Shown: piece by piece, positions 11,175-21,460 of the stretch
Layout: each line of letters opens with the position of its first letter
How positions within the stretch are numbered: the stretch's first letter is position 1
Source of the DNA: Cryptomeria japonica
Lineage: Eukaryota; Streptophyta; Pinopsida; Cupressales; Cupressaceae
Assembly: GCF_030272615.1 (NCBI RefSeq)
Contig: NC_081408.1
Span: 61,810,614 to 61,874,613 of the forward strand
Length of the DNA stretch: 64,000 bases
Direction of reading: 5' to 3'
Notes under the pieces: model-generated
Database searches by the model: none
What the model was told of the DNA's origin: nothing
What the model saw: the letters and a program-made list of their open reading frames with translations, nothing else
Position numbers and translations under genes: made by a program

Positions 11175-12130
11175 TATTTAGATGGATGATGTTCATGGGC
11201 TCATCCAATGGTTTTCCTTTAGGTGTAGCCAATTGATATGCTCCAGAACCATATTTTGCAGTGATCACATAGGGTCCCAACCAATTAGGCTCAAACTTAC
11301 CCTTCTTTTCATGGGCTTAAAGATTCTTATAATTTCCCATAAGGACAAGGTCACCAATATTGAATTCTTGATGTTTGAATTTCTTGTTGTAGATGAGGTG
11401 AAGATGATTTTGATAAACTCAGAGATGATTCAAGGCCTTGAGGCATTGTTCATCCAATAATTCAAGCTCTTATACTCTAGCCACTCTATATTTTTCATCA
11501 GGAAGAATAGGAGGACGACTTCAGAGATGAAGACGAGGGAATATGATGTGGCTCCTATGGGTGTGTAGATGATTGTGTGGTAGGCCCAAAGTGTTGAATA
11601 GAGGTGCAAGTGCCAATAATGGCTAGCTTCATTGACTATCATTTTAAGAATCTTGATAATAGTTTTCTTCGAAGCCTTAGCTGGACCATTACCTTGTAAG
11701 TAGTATGGGGTGGAAAAGTGGTGTTGGATGATGAATTTATAGCATAATTATTTTATATCCTATTTTTTGAAAGGTCTTCCATTGTTTGTGATTATGACTT
11801 TTGGGATTCCATACCAACAGATTAGGTAATTCTAGATAAACTTTTCAATTTGTTTGCTAGTGGTAAATGTGAGTGGTATGGCTTCCATCAACTTGGTGAA
11901 GTATTCAGTGGTAGTGATGATGAAATTATGACCATTGGAGGAGGTGGGATGGATTTTACTGATGAGATCAAGCTCCCACTATGAGAAGGTCTAGGGTGTA
12001 ATGAGTGGCCATAATTCTTATAACGATGCATGAATCTTATCACCATGTTTTCAACAATACACATTTACTAACATAGCGATATGCATCATGTTCCATTGTA
12101 GGCAATTAGTATCCTATGTGGAGTAGCTTC
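11175..12130 (-). pseudogene. Decayed Gypsy (Tat-type) integrase
   Basis: Read on the minus strand with several frame changes and stops, the sequence gives a Ty3/Gypsy integrase. It shows a zinc-finger end (HGDKIHA near 12030), SSNGHNFIITTTEYFTKLME, WYGIPKVIITNNG with the second Asp now Asn, QHHFSTPYY, NEASHYWHLHLYSTLWAYHT, TPIGATSYSLVF and, after a gap, the C-terminal GPYVI segment followed by YQLATPKGKP. The piece 11642-11430 is the longest open stretch. The sequence style matches the Tat lineage. Decay is much deeper than in the Gypsy element at 49553. Confidence 0.85.
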
Positions 12131-12479
12131 TTATTCAAAGTGAGACCACTTGAATGTTCTCCATAAATACCTTTATGTGCCTCTCATATTGCTTGTTTTC
12201 CCTCTTCTTTATTTAGACACTACAAAAGGGTTCCATAGAAGTGCCTTCAAAATAGGGTATCTTCAGGAATAGTGTAGCGAGTGGATTGATGAATGAAAGT
12301 TTGTTGATGGGTTTTGGTAAGGTGGAGTTGGATGATGTTGTTGAGGAGGTAGGCATAGGTGTCTTGATACTAGGGGGAATCAGAACCAGCAAGGGCACAT
12401 ACCATTTTATAAATAGGGACATCATATGCCAGAACCGAAATATGCTTAACTCCAAATTCATAGTGAGGACTATTATCAA

Positions 12480-12875
12480 GCATCTAAAAAAAGGAACCAA
12501 TAGTAGCCATAGAATCATTAACTTTGTTGTTTTCTTGGGGAATATATTCAAATTGAATAGAAATAAGTGTTGTTTAAAGTCTTCCACCATGCAGTGATAG
12601 GGGAGAAACTTGTTGTATTTTGTTTGATACTCATTGTTAACCTATTTAATGATTAGTTGTGAATCACCATACACATGTAGGTCGGTGATCTTCTATTGAA
12701 TATCAAGGTGAAGACAAGTAATGAGAGCTTCATACTCTTCAATATTGTTTGTGCATGTGAAGGCTATTTTGTAGGACTTGGATATGCAATCGCCTTGAGA
12801 GGTTACTAAAAGAATGCTTTCCCTTGATCTATGCTATGTGAAAGAGCCATCAAAGTAGAGTTTTCACTTATTTGG
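12480..12875 (-). pseudogene. Decayed second (archaeal-type) RNase H of the Gypsy element
   Basis: On the minus strand near 12870 the sequence reads KWKLYFDGSFT, then SQGDCISKSYKIAFTCTNN, EEYEALI, HVYGDSQLIIK and YHCMVEDFKQH. These are the D, E and D blocks of the extra RNase H that the Tat lineage of plant Gypsy elements acquired. In this element it lies between the Gypsy RNase H (13162-12880) and integrase (from 12130), the usual place. Stops and frameshifts are present. It contrasts with the element at 49553, where the same kind of domain comes before RT. Confidence 0.82.
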
Positions 12876-12879
12876 CCGT

Positions 12880-13162
12880 GAGACTATCATGATGACATCA
12901 TCTATAAATTATATGATCAATGGGTGATCTCCTTGTAGAGGGGCATCAACTAGTTGATTGACAATTACTTGTCCTTTAATTACTTTTTGATCTACATACT
13001 CAATGCCAAATTCACTTAGCATCATAACCTATCTATCTATGCGTCTTGTGAGAAACAAATTTGAGAGTAGGTACTTGAGAGGGTCAATCTTTGCAATGAG
13101 ATTAGTCTTGTGATTGAGCATGTAATGGTGGAGATTCTGAGTACTAAAAACCACTGCAAGGT
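12880..13162 (-). pseudogene. Decayed Gypsy RNase H, C-terminal part
   Basis: The minus strand gives LHHYMLNHKTNLIAKIDPLKY, then LLSNLFLTRR and MLSEFGIEYVDQKVIKGQV, the conserved C-terminal part of Ty3/Gypsy RNase H in Tat elements, followed by a linker (LVDAPLQGDHPL). It is cut at 13162 by the insertion of the E4 LTR. The upstream RT is not found beyond E4 within the window. Confidence 0.82.
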
Positions 13163-15637
13163 TGAAGAACACAAATGGACACTAAGAGGGGGGGATGAAT
13201 CAGTTTATTTTACAACTTTTAACTATGTGTGCAAATAATGCTAATGAAAACCTACGCACACAAGAGCACATCACATAACACTAGATGTACAAGGAAAACG
13301 CAATGTGGGAAAAACTTCAGTGAGAATAGCTGCTGGAGTCTACTACTCCAATCTAGCCTCATAGTAAGTAACAATTTACAATATGTTCTAGGGAACCAAA
13401 CCAAAGAGAACCAACCCCTGAAACTTTAGGGCACCAACCCAAGGAGCACCAACCTCTAATTTTATGAGCACCTACCCCTTCTCTGAGCACTCAATCAGAG
13501 ATTACAATAAATGCAATTACAAATATGAATTATGCACCTTGTTACAAATATGTTTTGTAACTTACAAGTTTCTCATATCATGAGAATGACTCTCTTTGCC
13601 TGTTGAAGGTTTTTCTTCTATTTCCCTTCTTCCTCTAGTTATCTTCTTCTGCTACTGCATTACACTTCTGAATACTTCGTTCTTGTTCTCTGTATTCTCT
13701 TGGAAGCCACACATACTATCTCTCCCTTTCAATAAATCACTTTTTTTGAGCACACCAATATCTTAATCGACTTGTGGAGATATCTTAATTTCTACCTTTG
13801 TCTCTGTCTTAACTATTTCTATCGAATCACAACTAGTTTCCTTTGCCTCAAGTCAGCTCTTTGTCTACAAGATGATTTCAGACTGACTGCATACATTAAA
13901 TGTATTTCTTCTATTTTTTAGATCGATCTATTCATAGATTACTAAGTTTTGTAATCTCAATATGTCCTTCTAGGATATGATCTATAGTAGATTGGATTTT
14001 TCCTTCTTGGATCGACCTCCTGCATTAAATGACCTTGGTCCGTTTTCTTTTTTTTGGTCTTTGTACTATTCACCTTCTACACAAGGTTACTATTTTTAGC
14101 AAACTTGATCTGTCCAGTAGATCTGATCCCACCATTTTCAATCACCTCGAGCCCAACAAAAATCTTCACCTTGTTTGCCATTAATGTCTTTTCCATCCTC
14201 TCTTGACCTTCCCTGAAGAGATCATCAACTTTGTAAGTACTGACCTCTGCATATCAGATTTCATTATCTACCACCTAGAGGCCACTTGTCTTCATTTTTG
14301 GCATGCATTTCATTTGGTCAATGTTGGTTAACTGCTACATAAGCCTCTACATCTATTGACATGCATTTGTGGCATCAAATTTGTCATTTAGCATTTCTAG
14401 TCATACTAGGTTGACTTGCCATGTGGATTAATGAGTCTATAGGCTTGCAAATGTGACCTCTCATTCACTCCATGTAGGTCATGTTGTCGGGTCAAACATG
14501 ATCAACGCCCAGGTGGACAATCGAGTTCTTCATACTATGGCAGATCTCCATGATATATGCATCACAAGATAAGCTTGGTCTTTCACACCAAATAATTTGA
14601 ATCAAGTTTAAATCTCCACCATAGATCTACCTCCATGATGGTGAATCGAATAGTCATCAAGAGTCAATTTGATATTGACCTCCACATTGGCAAATGTCCT
14701 TAGTCTCAACTAATAAGAAAATTTTGCGTTGGTCCTACCTCACAACTCATCCCTGCGGCCCCACTTTCAACTCTGATCACTTAGCATGGACACATGGCAT
14801 CATCTCCTGATGCCACAATGGTAAATTCCCTTACAACTTTTGATCATGGGATCATGAGGACCATCAGATTAGATAACTCTTTAACTTCCTGCCATGGTGA
14901 CTGCAATAATAACCTCTTAACCATCGAGTACATTTTGATCATCCTTTAAAACATTTATGTCTATTTTCAACATGTACAAAAAGATGCACCTTTAGGAGGA
15001 TGAACTTTAACTCATTCCTGTTGACCTATGATTTAGAAACCTCTTTTGACGCCTACCTCGAGCAATAACATTGTGACACCTAGTTGCTCCAAGATATATG
15101 GTGACACCTCGCGATCCTGTGATGAGTAGGATGGTCAACTTAGGTCATCGCGACATTGCAGGGAATGCCAAAGAAGAAAAGGGGAAAGGGGCCTGCATAT
15201 AAGGAAATGAATAAAGTGCTTAGACTTAGGAAAAATAACATGGGGCCCACCAAACAGATCATTGCCTAGGAAAAAAAATGGCTCCTCCCAACGACAGATG
15301 ACCCTTGGACTTAAGTCAAAAAGGTAATGTAGAAATATAATAGGTTTAAGAATTTTAACAAAAGGACTTGATCAAGGAGACTTAAACCCTAAACCCTAAG
15401 CTTGAGGGCAATGATGGAGACCCAAATGAATAGTACATAGGCAATGAATGAAACTTCCAATTTTTGGTCATGACACATCTGCCAGAGATGCCAACCTATC
15501 AGTTTGAACTCTCCACTACATCTTCATCTGCCAAAGCCCTGCACACACACATGCTTTTCTACAAGATAACTCTGCAACCTACAACACTTGTTGTTTCTCT
15601 ACATCACTTGTTGACATCAATGATAATCATGCCAACA
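13163..15637 (-). repeat. 3' LTR of Copia element E4 (possibly with extra DNA inside)
   Basis: The left edge is TGAAGAACACAAATGG, followed by the G-run GAGGGGGGGATGAATCAG that marks the end of many Copia LTRs here. The right edge is ...GATAATCATGCCAACA, directly before the tract CCCCCTTTGG. The span of 2.47 kb is longer than other Copia LTRs in the window, so unrecognised insertions may lie between about 13600 and 15350. No protein family is visible in that part. A GTGGGAAAAAC block near 13306 belongs to the shared LTR signature. The left flank is AAGGT, but the right end of E4 is lost, so no TSD can be confirmed. Confidence 0.65.
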
Positions 15638-15638
15638 A

Positions 15639-15652
15639 TATCCCCCTTTGGC
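15639..15652 (-). promoter_or_regulatory. Polypurine tract of E4
   Basis: On the minus strand this reads GCCAAAGGGGGATA, immediately before the LTR start TGTTGGCATG. The same tract precedes the LTRs of E3 and element A. Confidence 0.8.
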
Positions 15653-15958
15653 ATTGATGTGAACACACACACTGACAACCTATTCTCCCCCTTTGACAAC
15701 AATAGCAAAGGGATTTGTATATCACCTACCATAACACCTATACACTTCTTCTCCTCCTTCTATAGATTCCACTAGATGAACCATTATTATAATATAAAAA
15801 GAAGTGTTATTACCACTCATAAGAATTTTAGAACCCCCCCTAAGACTGTACATGAGGTTCAAGGAAGAAAAATAGTAAAATAATATGCCCCCCCCGAACC
15901 ATAGATCTCAATAATTCCTTTAACTGCATATGGAAGGTGGAACAACACCGAACTTGTA

Positions 15959-16650
15959 TCATAGATACTCAAATGTGTCCTTTGGAAGAGGCTTTGTAAA
16001 AATGTCAGCAACCTGCTCACTTGTGGGAACATATTCAACCTTTACCTCCTTCTCTACAACCTTTTCCTTGAGAAATAGATACTTAATTGCTATGTGTTTT
16101 CTCCTTGAGTGCATAAGAGGGTTCTTGGAAATGTTGATTGCACTTGTATTGTCACACATGATGGGAATAGGATCGAAAAACTCTACCTGAATGTTCTTTA
16201 AGGTCCGTTTCATCCACAAAACCTATGAACAACATATGGAAGTTGCTATATACTCTGCTTTAGCTGTGGATAGAGAGATAGAGTGTTGCTTCTTGCTTTG
16301 CCATGAGACCAATCTGTCACCAACATAGAAAGCTCCACCACTGGTTCTCTTTCTATCATCTATGCAACCTACCCAATCAGCATCCGTAAAGGCTTGTAAA
16401 ATGAAGTCTCCTTTCTTTGGATACCACAAACCATAAATAAGAGTTCCCTGCAAATATTTAAAGATTCTGCTAATAGCATTTATGTGTGATTGCTTTGGAG
16501 CAGCTTGGAATCTAGCTACCAAACACACCGCTTGCACAATATCATGTCTTGAAGCTATGAGATACAACAGACTACCAATCATGGATCTATACAAGGTCTA
16601 ATCTACACTGGGTGACTCATCATCCTTGCTTAATTTGCATCCTATCACCA
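15959..16650 (-). pseudogene. E4 Copia RNase H / end of pol, truncated
   Basis: One frame from about 16650 down to 15959. It starts with KLSKDDESPSVD, a TAG, then TLYRSMIGSLLYLIASRHDI, and continues with the RNase H blocks FTDADWVGCIDDRKRTSGGA, SWQSKKQHSISLSTAKAEYI, DNTSAINISKNPLMHSRRKH and the terminal DIFTKPLPKDTFEYL. The two internal TAGs (before TLYRS and before VLWMKRTLKN) fall where Copia proteins have Gln. About 300 bases separate the stop from the polypurine tract. Everything upstream (RT, integrase, gag) is missing: at 16650 the sequence changes abruptly to plus-strand DNA of another element. RNase H would process the RNA-DNA hybrid. This is a dead fragment. Confidence 0.9.
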
Positions 16651-16654
16651 CCTA

Positions 16655-18193
16655 AGTTTATACCATTTTGGGTAAGGGAGAAATTGAAGAACATGTTGGA
16701 TGAAGAAATCAACAATTTTGATTGCACTCCTCAAGAGGGCAGATAAATGGTAGTGAAAAGCAGAGTGCTCATTGTCCTGGGGTGGAATTTTGAGAGAATT
16801 TTCTTGTTAGATCAGATCATGCGGTAGAAGGACTCCAATTTTTCTAGAGAGTTTGGAGATCCTGGCTCTGGTGTAAATATAAGTTCAAAAGCTTTCACTT
16901 TATGGTCAAAGGCTCCTAGAACTAAAAAGCCCATAGTTTTGCAAGGGGTGCAACACAAAATAGGAGATGTTGTTGTAAGGACCTTAAAGGACACTACTAC
17001 TTCAGAGGCTATAGAAATTTCCAAGCATGCAGTCCAATTTACTCAACTGGCAATAGAGGATTTGGAGCAAAAACATATAAAGCTAAAGGATATGCATGTT
17101 GTTTTGAATACCAAGTACAATGAATTATTTGTTGAGAATAGTGCATTGAAAGAGAAAATAAAGAAGATGGCAGCTGAATCTTCTAGACGAATTAGACCTG
17201 AGGAGATTGAGAAGATAAACAAAGAAATGCAAAGGGTCAAAGATGAAGCTGTAAGCAATTATTTTAAAATTAGGAAAGATTCAATTTTGAGAATTTTTAA
17301 AAAAATCATTGATAAATTGGATGAAGTCCACACTTCATATTCTTTGACATCCAAGATCCTGAGTCAACTTGATGAATTATTGCATTCTTTCAACCAATCA
17401 GAGCTATGTGGTTTCCAAAGGGTCAAACCTTGAAGGAGGTTATATTAGAAGTGAAAAATGTGGCTCAACCACCTCAAATTGTAGGGGTAACTTGGAAAAA
17501 TATAATTTATTGAATAAAGAGTTACCCAACATAGAGGAGGAAATGAAAGCATTGATGGGAATGATTGATTCTTTCCAGGGATTCAAAAAGTGGCATGTCC
17601 CTACAATTTTGATAGATGAGGGGAAAATTAAGAGCTTAGAAGAATGGAAATAGGGTTTCCAGGAAGCAATAAATGTCATCTTGACATCCTTGGAAGGTGA
17701 TCCAAACCAAGGAGATACATTTCTTAATATTATTAATAAAATTATAGAAGTAAAGAAAATGTATCATAACTTTTCCCTAGAAGTAGCAGTTGTGCCTGCC
17801 CACAAAACAAAGGAAGCTATGAATAAATTGCATAGTCTGAAGGGTTTTTCTTAGCCAACTAATGAGATTGAAGTGCTACATAAAAAGTACTACTCCTTGG
17901 AAGAAGAGGAACTTGAAGAGGAGGACTAGTCATGATTTTTCCATTTTTGTTACTCCTAAAAGTTTTGTGCAGGATGTTCATTTTGGGAAAATGTTTAAAC
18001 ACTCAGCCGGTAAGGAGAAGTCTCCAAGCCACTTGCCACCACATGCGAGATTGCATTTTTTTATCCTGACAGAAGGAAATATGAAGTACATATGTGAGAA
18101 CATATTTTGCAAACCAACAACTCGAGCTTCCAGGATGATGCCTTTTCAGGCACCATCAATCAATGTAGGTTGCACACAGAGGTCAAGGTCTTA
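16655..18193 (+). pseudogene. Fragment of the Gypsy-LTR accessory ORF, C-terminal half
   Basis: Plus-strand pieces at about 16670-16830, 16939-17433 and 17450-17930 form one degraded reading unit. The part REKLKNMLDEEINN...MVVKSRVLIVLGWNFERIFLL followed by LWSKAPRTKK corresponds, position by position, to EEIKQEMMEE...MVAQVGMLILPKWDIADALLL followed by MWSLKRNENK in the ORF at 51711-55351. A long coiled coil follows (TQLAIEDLEQKHIKLKDMHV onward). It lies directly upstream of a TATA box, as in the large Gypsy LTR, so I read it as a broken U3 of a relative. It abuts the opposite-strand E4 pol at 16650. No enzyme motif is visible and the function is unknown. Confidence 0.65.
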
Positions 18194-18273
18194 GGCTTTA
18201 GGTATTTTTTGTAATGCAATCAGATTTTGACATGTGTCTTCTTTGGTCTAAGGCTTGTTTTACTCCCTTGTGT

Positions 18274-18282
18274 TATAAAAGG
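18274..18282 (+). promoter_or_regulatory. TATA box of a broken LTR
   Basis: TATAAAAGG sits after the accessory-ORF fragment. A possible polyadenylation signal AATAAA lies about 150 bases further on (AATCAATAAAGAG near 18422). The order ORF, TATA box, AATAAA-like signal matches 54790-55600 of the Gypsy LTR. Confidence 0.55.
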
Positions 18283-19185
18283 GAATTCAGGGCCAAGAAG
18301 AAGCATTCCAAACTCTTGATTTGTATGCATTAGAGAAACCTTAATATAACAACAAAGAGTCTTCTAGGAGTTTTGGTGACTCACTGCAATATTTTCATGA
18401 ATGTATCAATTTTATATTGAAAATCAATAAAGAGAACATTCATTTTTGGCTCATATCTTTTGTGCTATGTTGTATGAATTGTTGTATTAATGACATGCAA
18501 TTTGTCTTCTCCAATGGGGAATGTGTATTTTGTTGGCATTCTACACTCTTATGAGAATAGTTGATGTTGTCATTGATGGCAACCAACTGGCAATCATCTG
18601 TCATTCCCAAAATTTAGGGCAAGAATGGGATAATTTAAAATAAAAAAAAATATAAATTAGAACATCAATTTGACTAATTTGAAATATCCTACATGTTATG
18701 CTTTAACTAAGTTTAGAGTTAACTAGCTCAAGTAACCAGAAGTATTGAAATAAAAGCAGAGTTATAATGGTTAGTTTTACTTGTCCAACCTATGTAGTAA
18801 ATTAAACTAGGGCAACTAAAAGACCCATTAAGAGACTTTTAGGATTGAATTTCCCTAGGGGTTTAATCTTCAGGCATCTAAATTAAAATTAATTAAAAGT
18901 CTATAATATTCCATATTTTTCAATTTATAACTATTTCAACCCCTTTTTTTTGACTCATAAATTAAATAATAGCTGTGTTAAAATTAAATTCCATTACCTC
19001 AATAAAATAAATATTAATTCTGCTATCCTTTATTTTATAACGTCTCAATAGTCTCAACTAAAAAAATAAGGAGTAATATTTATTCCTTTTAATATTTAAT
19101 CCTTAATCATTTTATTTTTCTTTAATTATAAAAGGGTAAGCTTTTTTTTTTCCCATTATTATTTAATTCATATCAACACCATTTT

Positions 19186-19187
<2 letters not shown>

Positions 19188-19217
<30 letters not shown>

Positions 19218-19263
19218 TGCATGTATGTATGTATGTATGTATGTATGTATGTATGTATGTATG

Positions 19264-19344
<81 letters not shown>
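19188..19344. repeat. Compound microsatellite (ATGT)n(AT)n
   Basis: About 20 units of ATGT, one changed to ATGC, pass directly into about 38 units of AT. ORFs across it on both strands only reflect the repeat. Confidence 0.97.
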
Positions 19345-19346
<2 letters not shown>

Positions 19347-20227
19347 TAGATGTATAAAAATGACCATATTCCTAAATGAATATTTTATGTTCATTTCTCT
19401 ATTTAATTAAATCGAATTTAATTAAATTATCCACCTTCTTCTATTTAATTAAGTAAATTACTCAATTTATTTAAATTAAATTCATTATACCATTTAATGA
19501 ATAAATCATTTTATTCAATTAAACCCCCTATCCACTTTTAATTAAATTCAAATTTAATTAAATAGTTATCCTAAAATTGAATAAATCTAATTTATTTAAT
19601 TTCCCCAAATGGCAACCAAATTGAATTAAATTATTTCAATTAAATCCTATTATCCCTCCATCCACTTGCAAAATCCCAAACCCCTTCCTAATCCCTTCTA
19701 GAATCTTCTAATCACTTCTAATTAACCTAACCCCTCCTCTAAACTTTGTCACATCCCTAAGCAAAGGGAAGTCACTTCTCAAAACCTCAAAGTCTTTGAT
19801 AACCATTAAAGGCTTCCAACCTTCAACCACTAAATATCCCAAAGTCTTCAATAACCATTAATGGTTAACTCAAACCCTCTTACATGGTTAAATCATTTGT
19901 TTTAACTCAACCTTCACCCAACCCAAAGGTCTCATTAGGACTTTAATGCTTTGACCATGATTATCTCTTAATCATTTGCACAAAGGTTTATCCTTGGATT
20001 AACTCTTTATCTAGTGGGTAATCCTAATTTAAGCTTGACCCTTACCCTCTAGATAACCATGAGGTCTCCTTAGGCATTTAATGCCTCCAACCCCTTCTCT
20101 CAACCCAACCCTATGTTGACACTTGTCACCATTTCATTGGTACCAATTACAAACATGGATCCCCAACTTTCAAACTTGGCCCTTGATTAAACCTTTCAAT
20201 CTTGACCATCCATTGCCCTGTTTGTGC

Positions 20228-20236
20228 TATAAATAG
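20228..20236 (+). promoter_or_regulatory. TATA box in the unclassified insertion
   Basis: TATAAATAG is followed by a sequence resembling the leader after the TATA box at 49169: both have CATCATTTTAG/GCATTTTAGCATAATC runs and then CTGAGAGCA about 370 and 240 bases downstream. This suggests a plus-strand LTR promoter. Confidence 0.5.
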
Positions 20237-20767
20237 AGCTCTCATTCCTCCATCTTCAACAATCATCATCATCCAAATTTGTAGTATCACACTTATGCTC
20301 AAATACATTCAAGCTTTCATATCATTTTCATGCTCATCATTTTAGCCTCTTTGAAATCAGGAATTAGTCTAAGTATGCATGTTTAGAATAATTTCTTTAT
20401 CATTTTAGCTCAATCATAGATTAAATATATCATGTTAGGATAGTATTAATACTAATCTCGTCATCTTATCATCTAGTTTATTGCATTTCTAGAATCATAC
20501 ATAGCTTACAACACATCTCATACTAAAATCAATCAAAGCATCCCTCGTTCTTGCATTTGCCATCCCTAAACCACTTTTTTCAGTGATCTGAGAGCAAAAC
20601 ATTGGTTTGAGGGACATTGTGAGATAGAGAACCATGGGACCCTCCTTGGGAAGCTGAGTAATACGTTATTACTCCATAGCTTGCATCAAGAAGTCCTGTG
20701 TGTATGTGTGGACTAGTTCTTTGGTAATATTTTCACATATTAAGTTTTATCAGCCCACTTTTCTCAC

Positions 20768-20828
20768 ATACATATATATATATGTACGTATATATATATA
20801 TGTACATATATATATATATGTATGTATG

Positions 20829-20875
<47 letters not shown>

Positions 20876-20876
20876 C
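20768..20876. repeat. AT/ATGT microsatellite
   Basis: Interrupted (AT)n with GTACGT and ATGTATGT islands. Confidence 0.95.
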
Positions 20877-20934
20877 TTTTTTTTTACATTACTCTTTACT
20901 TATTTACCATAGCCCTAACCGGGCTAGGGTTCCA

Positions 20935-21240
20935 TTTTATTTTCTTTGTTTGCAAGGGAGCTCGGGCGGTGGCCATGGCAGGATCAGTCGAGTTGCAACA
21001 AGAGATGCGGTAGCGTGTTTAGCAGTGGGCAGGCGAAAGTGGAAGAGGTAGCCGATGGGGGGCTTGCTCCCCACAGAGATGGCGGCATCGTCGCTGTGGG
21101 TCGCCGCCCACGGTGGAGGCCGAGGCCTTCCACTGTGGGTTGCGGCCCATAGTGGCAGTTGCAGCCGCCACTGGGGAGCCCGCGCCCACTGTGTAGAAGG
21201 GCCACCCTGCAGGGTAACCACAGGGGCCGAGCCCCAATAA
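20935..21240. other. GC-rich block in AT-rich DNA
   Basis: About 300 bases of strongly GC-rich sequence lie between AT microsatellites. Related stretches of roughly 40 bases recur within it (CACTGTGGGTTGCGGCCC and CGCTGTGGGTCGCCGCCC). ORFs of 60-94 codons exist in five frames, as expected for GC-rich DNA without stops, and none has a recognisable domain. It could be a captured fragment or a leader region. Confidence 0.7.
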
Positions 21241-21299
21241 GTTTTAAATAAATTTTTTTTTAATTTAAAACAAAATTTAATTTGTTATATATATTTTTT

Positions 21300-21394
21300 T
21301 AGATATATATATATATATATTTTTTCTTTTCTTTATCCACACACACACACACATACATACATACATATATATATATACATACATATATACATAC

Positions 21395-21427
<33 letters not shown>

Positions 21428-21460
21428 TGTATATATATAAATAAATATACATATTCATAG
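21300..21460. repeat. AT, CA and ACAT microsatellite cluster
   Basis: (AT)n near 21302, then (CA)8, (CATA)n and further (AT)n up to about 21440. Confidence 0.95.

Noticed and set aside
12286-12597. 103-codon plus-strand ORF
   Set aside because: Shadow of the minus-strand archaeal-type RNase H region, which has recognisable motifs.
19185-19410. ORFs on both strands across the ATGT/AT repeat
   Set aside because: They are translations of a microsatellite (Tyr-Ile or Met-Tyr-Val-Cys repeats) and not genes.
20700-21051. Overlapping ORFs of 60-94 codons across AT repeats and the GC-rich block
   Set aside because: Open in several frames at once because of base composition; no domain or start context favours any.
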